From Chrysoporthe austroafricana (lineage: Eukaryota > Ascomycota > Sordariomycetes > Diaporthales > Cryphonectriaceae): a stretch of DNA of 64,000 nt. Location: NCBI GenBank assembly GCA_001051155.2, contig JYIP02000008.1, positions 2,728,001 through 2,792,000 on the forward strand, written 5' to 3'. Shown here piece by piece: positions 33,870-44,718 of this stretch (positions are counted from its first letter, which is position 1; the number at the start of each line of letters is the position of its first letter). Under the pieces are notes generated by a model. That model made no database searches and was not told the DNA's origin. It saw only the letters and a program-made list of their open reading frames with translations. The translations under genes were made by a program, and so were the position numbers.

Positions 33870-36063
33870 ATGCCTTCGCTCGTTGGGCTCACGCTTGTCG
33901 CGATTCTGCTTGCCTACCTCTTCCTCCGTGCTCTAATGGCTTTCACTCAAGATGCCAGAGAACCGCCTATCCTGAACACCAGAACTTCTATCCCCTTCTT
34001 AGGGCCGATAGTGGATATTATCCGGGAGAAATCGTTATTCTACTCAAAACTCAGGTATGATGGAAACCCCTCTCAGACATAAAATGAGTGGGAAATTGAG
34101 TTGAAAGAACTGAAAATGAAGTCAAGACGCCTGATGTGATTTTGTATAAAGGGCGAGGCAATATTTCAAGTGCAGCACATAATAAATATCGTTACATTAC
34201 TAACTAATATTAGAGATCAACATAACTACGCAATATATACACTACGTTTGCCATTTTCACGAATGTATGTCGTTAATGCGACTGAGCTCATTCCGGCTTT
34301 ACAAAAACAGTGGCAAAGTATTAGCTTCACACCAATCATGTCAGTTTTAAACCGGCCCCAGAAACCCATTTGAGTGATGTGACAAAGCTTGTTGTAATGT
34401 CGTTATATGATATGACATTCAGCTTTCTTTCAAATCACGAGAAAATCTATCCTGCTTGCACAACTATTTTGTACTGATAACAAGTCAAATAGGGCAACAG
34501 CTGGGCCTGGTCCTATGGGCATGAGCAAAAAGGCGGCAGAGATCCTCAACATGAATATGGGAAGCGACAAAAACCCCGTCGAAGCCTGGGTTAGTGTCGT
34601 CACTAGCGTATTGCAGCCAGGCGAAGGTTTGGACATGTTGAATGCGCGTGCGGTCGAGGTTATGCAAGAGTTGATATGCAGATTAAAACCGGAAAATAAT
34701 AATCCAGAAAAAGGGGTGGCTTTGGATAAGAATGGAGCATATATCGACTTTTGGGCATGGACGCAACATGCAATCGTTCAGGCTACGACAGAGGCTGTTT
34801 ATGGGCCGAGAAACCCGTTCAGAGAAGAGGCGTTCGAAAACGCGTGGAAGTGAGTTAAATCCTTTTCGCTGCCTCTGCCGTCCATCCGCCGTCTCTCACA
34901 CCCACCCCAAATATTCGTCTTGAAATGTGCTAATTTCAAATGCAAGCTACTGGTCGCCTCGGTATCTGGGCTTCGCTCTTGCACCTTTTAAATCTTGGTT
35001 GGCGGCCAAAACTTTCCGTATCCGTGAGTTTATGGTTGCTTCTTGGGCTAAGTACTTTGAAGATGCCGGGCTGCAATACGCTTCGGAATTCGCTCAAGCA
35101 ATGTACAATCAACAAAAGGCGGACGGGCTGAGCCCCAACGATCTGGCGCGTGCCCAGGTCGGACACTCACATGCCATTATCGCGACAACGGGGCCTTCAG
35201 CATGGTGGCTCCTTTACCATATTTTTTCAGACTCAGCTGTTCTAAACGATGTAGTAAGTCTCAAAAATAATATCTATTAAGATCTCACGTCCGTCTCTGC
35301 ATGTTGGTAGCCACTCATTTGCATATCTCGTTATATTTCTTCAAGTGATGGAATTGGGCGACAAAAATGCTACCAAAGTCGCAGAAATCTGTCGGTCACG
35401 TTTGCTAACATGAGATACTCACTGTGCTAGCGTGGTGAGCTGCAGCCTTTGGTCCACGACAATGGGAGGAGCAACCAGTTGCAGATCAACTTAGCAGATA
35501 TACGGACCAAGTGTCCCATCCTCCTGAGTACATTCAAAGAGACGATGCGATATCGCAGCCTCGGCACGCAGTTGAGGGTTTGCATGGAAGATCACCTTCT
35601 CAACGGCCGCTACCTTCTGAAGAAAGGCGGTGTCGTTGTGATTCCGCAAATTGTCCAGCACACTTCCATTGATGCATGGGGTCCAACCGCTCCTGAGTTC
35701 CAACATTTGCGGTTCATGCAGGGCAATTTCAACGACACTTTAGCTAGAGGTCGTAAGAAGCCCAGCCAGACGGCATTCCGTGCATTTGGAGGAGGTCATA
35801 CTATGTGCCCGGGCAGGCACTTCTCCACTACCGAGATCATGGCATTTGTCGCACTTATGGTGCTTCAATTCGATATCGTGCCAACTAGAGACGATAAACA
35901 GGAGGGCATGGGATGCTGGAAGGAGCCGACGTGGGCAAATAGCCTGATGGTGTCGACCTTTCACATTCCCGATGAGGACTTTCAAGTTTACGTAAAACCG
36001 AGAGACACTAAAAGATGGCTAGTGGACTTTCTACTGAGACTGGAAAAGCTCATGAAAGCATGA
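33870..36063 (+). CDS. cytochrome P450 (CYP7/CYP8-like fungal group)
   Basis: A haem monooxygenase that appears intact. Exons are 33870-34054, 34214-34339, 34493-34849, 34947-35253 and 35431-36063, with consistent phases, giving 535 residues. The N-terminal anchor ('LTLVAILLAYLFLRALM') is followed by 'TSIPFLGPIVDII'. Helix I reads 'AIIATTGPSAWWLLYHIF', lacking the usual acid-Thr pair but matching the 'N/T-x-P-x-x-W' form seen in prostacyclin-synthase-like and fungal CYP8-type enzymes. ExxR is ETMR (362-365) and the haem loop is FGGGHTMCPG with Cys451. The first two introns are long for this window (159 and 153 nt). It is the last gene of the P450/MFS island before repeats begin. Confidence 0.87.
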
Positions 36064-36676
36064 CTGTTATAGGAGAGGATGTCAGGGACAGCGAGGTCTG
36101 AGTGTGGCTGGGGCTGAACTTGTGTGTTATAGTAGCTTGGAATATATCTTTGCGGCTGTTATTGTTGTTGTTGCTCCTGTATCAGGAAGAATGCAATCTA
36201 TTATGCATGTGAGCACCAGAAGCCCCCCTTTATATCCTTGTAACTAGCATCTTAGAAGGAACATAATCATTAGCTGTAGAATTACTGTGAGGAATGACAT
36301 ATAGATTAGCAATTGAAGAGCTGCTAACCTTCTCGACAGAAATCTCTTGGCGTCCCCACTTGTTAATGCAGGCGCCAAGTTTGTATACGAATCCTTAATA
36401 CTACTTAACCTTAACGGAAAATCTTACCCAAAACCTGCCATCCTCGCTATTGTAAGGATGGCCGGCAAACTTTCAGCCACGCTTGCGAGGCCTTCCAGGC
36501 CCCAGGATACGGGCGAAAGGGGGAATATACGCCCCTTGGACCTCGATTCGCTGGATGAGTGAAGGTCTATATATATTACTTATATAGGGATTCCAGCCTA
36601 GCTTAGCGCGCCTTATACCCCTCGGGAGGCCTGGAGAGGATAGCAACGCTTCTTTTCCCTCTGGCGTTAAATAAGA
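36064..36676. other. intergenic, AT-rich
   Basis: 3' flank of the P450, then sequence without a recognised gene leading into the CAAA microsatellite. Confidence 0.45.
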
Positions 36677-36749
36677 CAAACAAACAAACAAACAAACAAA
36701 CAAACAAACAAACAAACAAACAAACAAACAAACAAACAAACAAACAAAC
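36677..36749. repeat. (CAAA)n tetranucleotide microsatellite
   Basis: About 18 uninterrupted CAAA units. It abuts the presumed left end of a candidate LTR. Confidence 0.95.
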
Positions 36750-37111
36750 TGTCAAGGAGCGAAATAACGTTATTAGGACTTGGGGACAAGAACAGAATAC
36801 GCTGCGAGACCGGAGCTAGGGAGCCGCGCGGGAGCACGAGGATGCGGCCATTGTGGCCAATTCCAAGTAAGGGATCGCACAGCTAAGACCAGTTTAATAA
36901 GTGAGAACCGAGCAAGGGCGCAGCTCAAGAGCAGAGCGGAAGACTCTAGCACGGGACAATTATAAATAGGTATGAGAAGGAAAGCAAATTAAAAGAAAGG
37001 AAGGGAAGGGCAGGTTCAGTAATCGTCCTTCTAGCTATCTAGTTATAATTACATTGCTTGGGAGCATCTCATACTCTATCACTTTACTTTGCATCCAGTA
37101 CCCCTAATACA
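36750..37111 (+). mobile_element. candidate solo LTR
   Basis: The segment starts TGTCAAGG and ends near ...CTAATACA, so it has TG...CA borders. It contains a TATA-box-like TTATAAATA near 36959 followed by a purine-rich stretch and has a size (about 360 bp) normal for fungal Ty3/gypsy LTRs. CAAAC occurs on both sides, as a 5-bp target duplication would, but the left flank is a CAAA microsatellite, so this evidence is weak. No internal gag-pol and no second LTR were found in the window. Confidence 0.4.
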
Positions 37112-37434
37112 AACAAACTGAAAAGCTATAAGGAAATCTATCTATCTATAGAGAGTGTCCGCTCTTATATATCTGGCTCTTCAATATGGGTCGCTTCAGT
37201 CGCTATCGACTGTACCCCCTTTTATAACCCTAACCCTGCTTATGTAAGGTGTGTCTTGACATCATTCGTATCCGTTTCCGGGCCTTGCTGAGCCGGCGTT
37301 GTACTTAAGACCTTCCAATAGACAAGAAAGGCCTCTTTTTATATTGCAGCATGAGAGCTGGCAGCAGCATGCTAGGGTCGACAGACAGCGCTAAGCCTAA
37401 CCGGGCAGTATGCCTAAACCGGATGCAGCGATAG
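37112..37434. other. spacer, no gene seen
   Basis: Sequence between the candidate LTR and the HET fragment. Stop codons occur in every frame and nothing is recognised. Confidence 0.4.
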
Positions 37435-38402
37435 CGAGTTCTCGATTACAGTTTATATAAGCTGAGCGCGGAAAACACAGCCTTAACTTCAAAAACAGTC
37501 AAGAATTTGTATATGGATGTTGTTAAAGCTATGATAGAGACGTCTGGGGCCCTGGAAATCTTATCGCACTATAATAGGTCAATTCAAGGACTGCCAGACC
37601 TGCTTACTTGGTGGGCAGACTGGACTATCTTGCGTGGAAAACGAATCTTGCTTTGGCCTAATAAATACCGAGCAGCGGGAGACTTAAGTATTCAGGCATT
37701 TTTTCGGATAAGCAACAACACACCCACACTCAGAGGCAAGTTCCTGGATAGGATTAAGTGGCTCAAAGCTTTCGATTCAGATGACTTCAAGAACTTGGCC
37801 ATCATATATCAGAATATCAAGAACATGCAAGAAACGGCTCGACAAAACGCTGCGTATGGAAATGACGCTTCTTGTCTCGAGGGCGCTTTCCGAATCACTC
37901 TAGTCGCCGCTCGCATCCGGAAGAGAGGTCCATCCGAAGCCGCAACAGTTCTTGATCCACACACAGCTAATTTGCTATGGAGCGCTTGGTCCTGCTAGAT
38001 GGAAGGCAAGCCGTGTAATGAAGAATGGGCTAAATGGTATAACAATGCTCTATACAGCGCCATGTGCGGTCGTGCGTTTGTGATCACCGACAGTGGTACT
38101 CTTGGGCTGGTGGATGGCACAGCCCACATCGGCGATATGATTGGAGTTTTTGCAGGTGGTTGCGTACTACTGGCATTGCGACAGAGAGAGAAGTCATCAA
38201 CGCTAACTATGCCTCCAGCGGAGGTGTCAAGCCTTTCGAATCGATATGAACTTGTTGGTGAATGGTAAGCTTCCAATATTATAAGACTGTATGGAATAGT
38301 GCATTTAGCTGACTTAACTACCTCAGCTATTTACACGGATTCATGTCAGGAGAAGCCTCCAGTAGTAAGCTATCTGTTTCGTCAGAAGTTCACTTGGTTT
38401 GA
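37435..38402 (+). pseudogene. HET-protein C-terminal fragment with in-frame stop
   Basis: The C-terminal part typical of HET-domain proteins, without the HET domain. It reads 'NLYMDVVKAMIETSGALEIL', 'GLPDLLTWWADWTI' (the LPSWVPDWS block), then 'CGRAFVITDSGTLGLVDG', 'HIGDMIGVFAGGCVLLAL', and across a proper 62-nt intron (38265-38326) 'LVGE-CYLHGFMSGEA', all in the order seen in HET proteins. A TAG at 37996-37998 interrupts the frame between 'WSAWSC' and 'MEGKPCNEEW'. No ATG-HET domain precedes it; the frame closes at a stop just upstream of 37435. It complements the N-terminal HET gene at 18620-19675 in content and orientation. Confidence 0.75.
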
Positions 38403-40119
38403 TTGATATGTTGTTGTGGTGGCCAGTGTGGTAGACCTGGAAATGTCTTGCGCCGAGAGTGGGTCCTAGGGCCGTACAGTTATAAGGGCACCACCACCCT
38501 CCGTCGTTTTATCTTTTCAGTAGATAGACATCGACAACTACACCCTCTTTTTCTTCTATTCGATTTTGAGCCCCTTGGACAGGTCTAAGGCATGTTTTTC
38601 ACCCTGACCTTGTGCCTTGGCTGCCTTTGTTTGCCGTCGTTCTAAACAGGCACGCTTGGGTCGCCAGGGCCCTTGCCCATTCCTCGACGTTGCTGGTCGT
38701 ACGTTCCCGCGCCTGTTCAGGTCTTTCTGTCTGTTCAGGTTCATGCGACAAGCGCCAAAAGGTAGCGTTGCACGTGGTCTGCTAGACGGCCCTGTGCTTG
38801 ACAGACCGCCTACTAGTTTACCTAGCATGCCTGAGACATGACTACCGAGCCATCCCTCGGGATGAAATCACTCTAACACTCGGCCGAAATTTTTCAGAGA
38901 ACTCGTCTTGATCTTTAAGACCATCACGTGTCCAGCGGAATCCCCATGCATGCATTACAGCGACTAATTACAATGTAGTTGTTCCGAGTGTTTCGAGAAG
39001 AAAAGGCGCAGATGTGTGGTACGAGCGGGAATGAGGTCGAGCGAATTTGAACGGGATCGGACACACCTTAGTCTCGAAACTGAATACGAGGAGCGGGCCG
39101 CGGGTACCTCTGCCTCTGCGTCGGAACTAGGAGACAGGCTGTAGAGGCTGGACATGTACGCGCGCTACAAGCTGACCAACAGCTGCAGTAGCTGAACAAG
39201 CGACCGTCTGGCCCAGCTAGCCACAGGCACTATGAGCAGCGCCAAGGTGAAATTGGAGGGCGGTGGGATGTGCTGGCCTGCAGGCCCCGGTGAGCAGTCA
39301 CGCGCTTTTCGGAGGCTGGACGCCCGCCCAATCGATAATTGTCTAGCCCCTGAGTGCCACAGCGGCCCGAGGCCAGCCTTCTCGCGGAATTCTGGCGGGG
39401 GAATGGCGGGTATCCAGCTGCGACGCAGCGTGAGAACCGTGGGAAGTTTGGTTCTTCAGGTTTGCTGCATTTCCGCGCGCCGGGAGGGCTTGTTGAAGAA
39501 AGCGGGCCATGATGTGGTGAGAACATTGCTGCGATCATACGCGGTCTCGAAGCGGCAGGTATCATCAATATATGGAAGACAAGCTTCCTTGGCGGCGACA
39601 AGCTTTCGCTGACAGGACCGTAACAATCCACTGAAGAGCATCAAAAGTACATACTGCAGGACATGCCGTCTTATCCGATTCCGAGCGCTAGGGGGTGCTG
39701 GGGTTTCACTGCTTCTTTTTTTCCGGGAAGTGAAGCTGTGGCGGGGGGCCCAATGAGAGCCACAGCTGCATAGCATCCCTGACCAGCGCCTGCAGCAGGC
39801 TGGACAGGCACGAACATGCCGCACACGAGGTATACGAGGTGCCGCCTGACCCAAAACGAACAAGACTGTCGCATTATTGGAGCGTTAGGATGCGCCACGC
39901 CCCAGGGATGAGGAAGCGCATCATGGCGCGCCATGGGCGCCACGAGTCTGACAGCCCTCCCTCTGGTGGAGACGGGGGCTCTAGACGGTGAGGGACCAAT
40001 ATATGAAAACGACGAGGTCCGCGTCCCTTGCGGTTTGCCTAAAAAGAGAGGTGGACTCACTGCTTCACCAAGGCATATTCTCGAAGGATCACCTGCCCCT
40101 GGACCCCGCCCACATCAAG
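38403..40119. other. intergenic, no gene seen
   Basis: GC content rises again. Several short frames on both strands lack motifs and splice structure. Confidence 0.45.
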
Positions 40120-40762
40120 ATGCAACTGCCAACGTCCCTTCTCGCTGCCGCTGTCACGCTGGGCCTCAGCGGCGTGACGGAGGCCGTCTGCACTGGTAAC
40201 ACCTACGCCATAGGGACCGCGCAGGTCCTCTCCAGTGGCAACACGCAGTGTAAGCACCCTGTTGTCGTCAACGTACCACTTGGGACCCGTTCAAACGTTG
40301 TTTCCACGAGCCCGACGCCTTAGTTCCAGCCCCTGTCAGCAGCTGTTTTAAGCATACCCAGCTTGTTCCCCCCCTGCTGACCAGCTGCTGCCCTTCAGGG
40401 AACATCTATGACACCAGCTGCAACATCTACCAGAGCTACCAACAGTCCTCCGCTATCAGCGTCTGCGATTCATCTGCCTTCTACTGCACCTTCGGCACAA
40501 CGCTCATAGACCAATACGACGACCCGAAGTCAGGCTGGGCGTACAACTGCTCGGCGGACGCCGTCTCGGAGACGTGCGGGACTGACACGATCGTCGACTG
40601 TGTAAGTGGACGGGTCGAACCCCTCCGCCCCAGACAGAGGGAAAAGGGAAAAAGAGACCCTCAGTTACAAAGTCATTTCGGTTGGGCTGACCTCTGTGTA
40701 CCTTAACATAGTGCTTCCCATTTTGGGGCCAGCTCCCCAACGCGAATCCTCAGGAGAGCTAG
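40120..40762 (+). CDS. small secreted cysteine-rich protein
   Basis: A predicted extracellular protein of 127 residues in three exons (40120-40249, 40399-40601, 40712-40762). A clear signal peptide covers about the first 22 residues ('QLPTSLLAAAVTLGLSGVTEA'). The mature part has eight Cys residues at spaced positions (VC, SC, VC, YC, NC, TC and two near the end) and no catalytic motif I recognise. Introns have GTAAGC and GTAAGT donors, and intron 2 has a good CTGAC branch site. The last short exon is the least certain part. Size, signal peptide and Cys content fit effector-like or cell-wall proteins, but no family is identified. Confidence 0.65.
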
Positions 40763-41584
40763 AGTGGCCTGCAGAGGATGGATGCGACCTCGTGGATTGG
40801 AACTCGGACCGTGACGAGATGACATTAGACCCAGGGCGAGAGAGAGACAAAAACATAATGTCAATAGCAATGCATGAAACGGGCGTTCCGGAGGTGCCGT
40901 GTCACCACATTGTATACCTACTCAAACTCTTGACAGCTTAATGTAAATGGAAGCCGGCTATGCTGAGCTCCCTAGGCCGACCATATTCAACGGACCGACG
41001 CAACTGTAGACGCCATTGAGAAGTGGCAATATCATCGTGCACCAAGCGCAGTCGGGGTCAAATGCAATAGTCCATCTATGCAGACAGCTCATATCATACC
41101 GCACTACCATCGAGGGCCGGAGACGATGAAAGTCGGCAGTACTGAGAGCCTCAACTAGCAAAAATAACAAATGCCTTGATCCGAACGCCGGCGCCTTTTC
41201 CATCCTTGGGCATTTTCATCCAACGCCACCTACGCCGACCGGTGGTCCTGAGGATCACGTCCTTTGTACGAAAGTCGTTGCGTGACAAGGGTATCGAGCC
41301 TTCCCTGCTTGATATCGCAGCCCCTTGCCTCGCCGCGTCCGGATGAGAAAATCGCAAATGCAACAAGTTCATAGAAATACAAGTTCCCCCATTGCCACGA
41401 CCACCTGTCCGTCTTCCATGCAGGCTGGAGACTGTTGTCCAGGCTCCTTCTATTGCCTCATGAAAGGGGGCTCGGGTATCAATGAGTCTCGGCCTCTTGC
41501 GTAATCTGGCCCGGTTGAGACTGTCAATGAACCTGCTCTTCGAGAAGTTGCGCTTTGCCGCCCACCTTGTATTGTGGACACCTG
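40763..41584. other. intergenic, no gene seen
   Basis: Region between converging genes; no coding structure is recognised. Confidence 0.5.
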
Positions 41585-41698
41585 CCGAGCGATGATAGTT
41601 GATTCAGCGGGAGAAGGGGAACCCGGTGTGTTTTCCCGAATCCGAGCGATGATAGTTGATTCAGCGGGCGAAGAGGAACCCGGTGTGTTTTCCCGATT
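41585..41698. repeat. 57-bp imperfect tandem repeat, two copies
   Basis: Two adjacent 57-base copies differing at a few positions, followed by the first bases of a third. They lie just beyond the RPD3 stop codon, probably in its 3' UTR. Confidence 0.85.
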
Positions 41699-41728
41699 CC
41701 GAGCGGACGCTTCAGTGTCACAGCCCCT

Positions 41729-43999
41729 CTAGTTTTCCGTGCCAGGTTCGCCAGGCGGCGCAGCATCTGTTCTCTCAGCTTCATCGGCCTTCGGGACATC
41801 CTCTGCATCCCCTTTCGCAGCACTGTCGTCGGCCACCTCAGCAGTCTTGGTAGGGGACGATGATTTTTGCTCGGTCTTTTCAGCTGCCAGAGACCCTGTG
41901 TTCACAGAGGTAGTAGCATTCTGATCGGTTTGTGCCTCACCGCTAGGCTCAGTGGGCACATCATCTTTGGAGATCTCTCCAGCCGGCTTCTCGACATTTT
42001 GCTCCTTCGCAGTGCTTGGGGCAGGCTCTGCAGCCGTGGCTGTAGGCTGTACGTCGGCGTCTTCTTGCTTAATTGAAGGCACCACCTCTGACTCAGCAGC
42101 CTCTGCCATGTCAACATCGCCATCTTTGTCAGTTGTTGCAGCGGCATTTGAGCCTTGAGGCGCAACGGCATTCTCAGTCTCTCTCTCGGCCTCAGGCGCA
42201 GGCTGCTCAGGAGCGTCAATACCAACGTCTTCCATCGTCTCGTCACCCTCCTCGTTGTCGACCTCCATGCGCGAATCGGCTCGGGGTGTTGGTGGCTTGT
42301 TTCCGTTACGGTCGATGACGTCTTCATAGCCCTCCTGGGCGTATGGATTCTTGTAGTCCGTGATAGGTCGCTTCTTTCCGTTTGGTTGGTAGATGCCAAC
42401 CACCTTTGCCATCTCCTCGTCGTCGCTCTCCTCGAACTCGTCGTCTCGAGCTACGTTCGTGTCGGCATTGCGCTGAGTGACGCGGACGTCTTTGTTGTTG
42501 TCTGCATCTTCATCATCGAGCTCGGCTTCGTCCTCGTCCGTCATGACGTTCATACCCTGCCTCGGAACGTCCTGCATTTGGACCGACGGAGCCGGGATGG
42601 TCTTCTTGAGGTTCTCGATGACGGCATTCTTGATCTTCTCGAGGTACTCGGGGCTGTTTGCGTTTTCCATGTTCGATGGGCGCACGTTGAGCTCATAGTC
42701 AGGACCATAGTACTGTGTCGGGGTCAGCGCGGTTCATCATCGATCGTGGCAACGGATTACTCACATCGTAATATTCGTTATAAGGCAGAACAGGATCCAT
42801 CTCGACGCCAACCAAGCGACCCGTCTCATATGCCCACGTCCGTGCGACGTTGCGCATAGTATAGCCACCACCACCCAGAACAAGGGTGGGAAGGTTGAAT
42901 TTGCGCACAAAGTTGACACAGTTAGCGTGACCACGCATGCTGAGGTTGAAGCAGCCCAGTCGGTCGCCGGAGAGGCTATCGCCACCGCATTGGAGAACAA
43001 CAGCCTCGGGCTGGTAGTACGTCATGACGGCCTCGATGACGGGCTCGAAGATTGTCTCGTACGTTTGGTCGGTGATTCCGTCGCGGAGGGGAAAGTTGAC
43101 GGCATAGTTCTTCCCTACGCCGATGCCGATATCTCTAAGCTCGCCAGTTCCGGGGAAGTACTCGCCATACTTGTGGAAAGAGACGGTCATGACACGGTCG
43201 GTGGTATAGAAAGCCTCCTCGACGCCATCGCCGTGGTGGACATCAATGTCGATATACAGAACCCTCTTCTTGTAGCGGAGGAGCTCGAGGATGGCGAGAA
43301 CGATATCTGCAAGGATTAAGCGTCAGCGAATTGAGATGCGAATAGGATGAGCTGGCCAGGAAGGACATACCATTGACGTAGCAGAAACCACTGGCCTCAC
43401 TCTTCTTGGCATGATGCAGCCCACCAGCCCAATTGATGGCAATATCGCACTTCTGTCGGTTGAGACGAGCAGCACCCTCCATGGACCCACCAGCACTGAT
43501 GCCGCAGAACTCGAAGAGACCGTCGAAGACAGGGCAATCATCTCCCACATTGTACTTGGTCTGCTCGCGCATATAGCTGTCCATGTTGTCTGGTGTGACT
43601 CGGCGGAGGAACTCGATGTACTCGTCTGTGTGGAATTGGGTCATCTCGTTGACAACAGCAGGCTTGGCACGCTGTGTACGAAGGTCGCGTTAGGAATCAG
43701 GTTATGGCAAAGGCTGCCCTTGGACCGAGAAGCCCGTCATCGGTACTGAGATGGATCGCAGGGGCAGAGGGGCTACTTACATAGACCTCGAGGTATTTGT
43801 AGACATTGTAATTCATGACCAGGCTGTGCGCCAGTCGAATCCGATGTGGCTTCATGGGATGGCCAGTAACATACGCATAATTGCCAATATCGGAGTCGTA
43901 GAAGTATGCGACCTGTTTCTTCGTTGTGTTGAGCTTTGTGTAGAGGGGACGAGAGCGGTCGACTCCCGCAGGATCTTTGTCTCTTGACGCGCTGTCCAT
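41729..43999 (-). CDS. RPD3: class I histone deacetylase RPD3/RpdA
   Basis: The zinc-dependent lysine deacetylase of Rpd3/Sin3-type co-repressor complexes, acting on histone tails in the nucleus. Exons on the minus strand are 43999-43781, 43671-43371, 43306-42765 and 42712-41729 (681 residues). The catalytic domain is complete: '[20 protein letters not shown]', '[19 protein letters not shown]' (paired His), '[12 protein letters not shown]' (zinc-binding Asp/His), '[15 protein letters not shown]', '[14 protein letters not shown]' and '[15 protein letters not shown]'. The long acidic C-terminal tail (about 300 residues, rich in Asp, Glu, Ala and Pro) is characteristic of filamentous-fungal RpdA and is longer than in yeast. 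The gene is head-to-head with RPN11, sharing a promoter region of about 720 bp. Confidence 0.97.
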
Positions 44000-44718
44000 C
44001 TTCGCTGTTGCCGTCCTCTCTCGACGGATGACGGTGGACGGTAAATGCGCGACAGTAGGACGCAGCGGAGGTACGAGATATTATTTCGGGACTTGGATGT
44101 GGATGAAGTTGTTGCCTAGCGCCAGAAGGGTTTGGTTAAAAATTTATGTAAAGATTAGAGGAACAGGCAGTGGGACACGTTGGTGGTAGTAACAAAATTC
44201 AGACAGCTGGTAAGGTGGGTGGGATGAAAGATGTGGGTGACTTGATATCGAATTGGAGAGCAATCGCGTCGAGGAGCTGACCCTCGGGATAAATTCCCCT
44301 CGTTAGTGGCACCGGCAGGCATAGAGCTCCAGAGTCGACCCTGTCATTGTGTGGGGCATTTTTCGTGCTACATCATTGGACAGATAAGAAGCCTTATCGG
44401 GTTCCTGGTATCTCCACGTGCTCCACTCAGCTTGACTAAGCCAAGGAGGAGCTTGGCCGCTGGAGTGGGATGGTGCAGCAGGCTAGCCAGCCAGCCAGCC
44501 AGTTAGTCAGTCTACCTCTAGGCTGCCCAGAGCTGTCGTCAACCTCAACCGCGAACTTCAAAGTCGCGAAACAACAACTCCTCCTGCGTCTGCCCACCAC
44601 ACACCTCACATCACTGCGCCCATCTACAAGACCTCGACTCTGCCAAAACCTGTCCATTTTCCGAAGTGCCCGATTAGTTTATTCCCGTCCACCCCTGACC
44701 CCCGATCGCCCGCACAAG
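44000..44718. promoter_or_regulatory. shared divergent promoter region RPD3/RPN11
   Basis: The only sequence between the divergent starts at 43999 and 44719. It contains a short CCAG repeat run near 44486-44503 and pyrimidine-rich stretches close to the RPN11 start. I cannot identify a specific factor site such as a PACE element with confidence. Confidence 0.6.

Noticed and set aside
36677..36749. CAAA array considered as telomeric or CRISPR-like
   Set aside because: Simple uninterrupted tetranucleotide without spacers, unlike the fungal telomere unit TTAGGG; it is a microsatellite.
42155..42859. 234-codon plus-strand frame opposite the RPD3 acidic tail
   Set aside because: Antisense of the Asp/Glu-rich tail (GAC/GAG read as GTC/CTC gives Val/Leu-rich pseudo-protein). 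Not a membrane protein.
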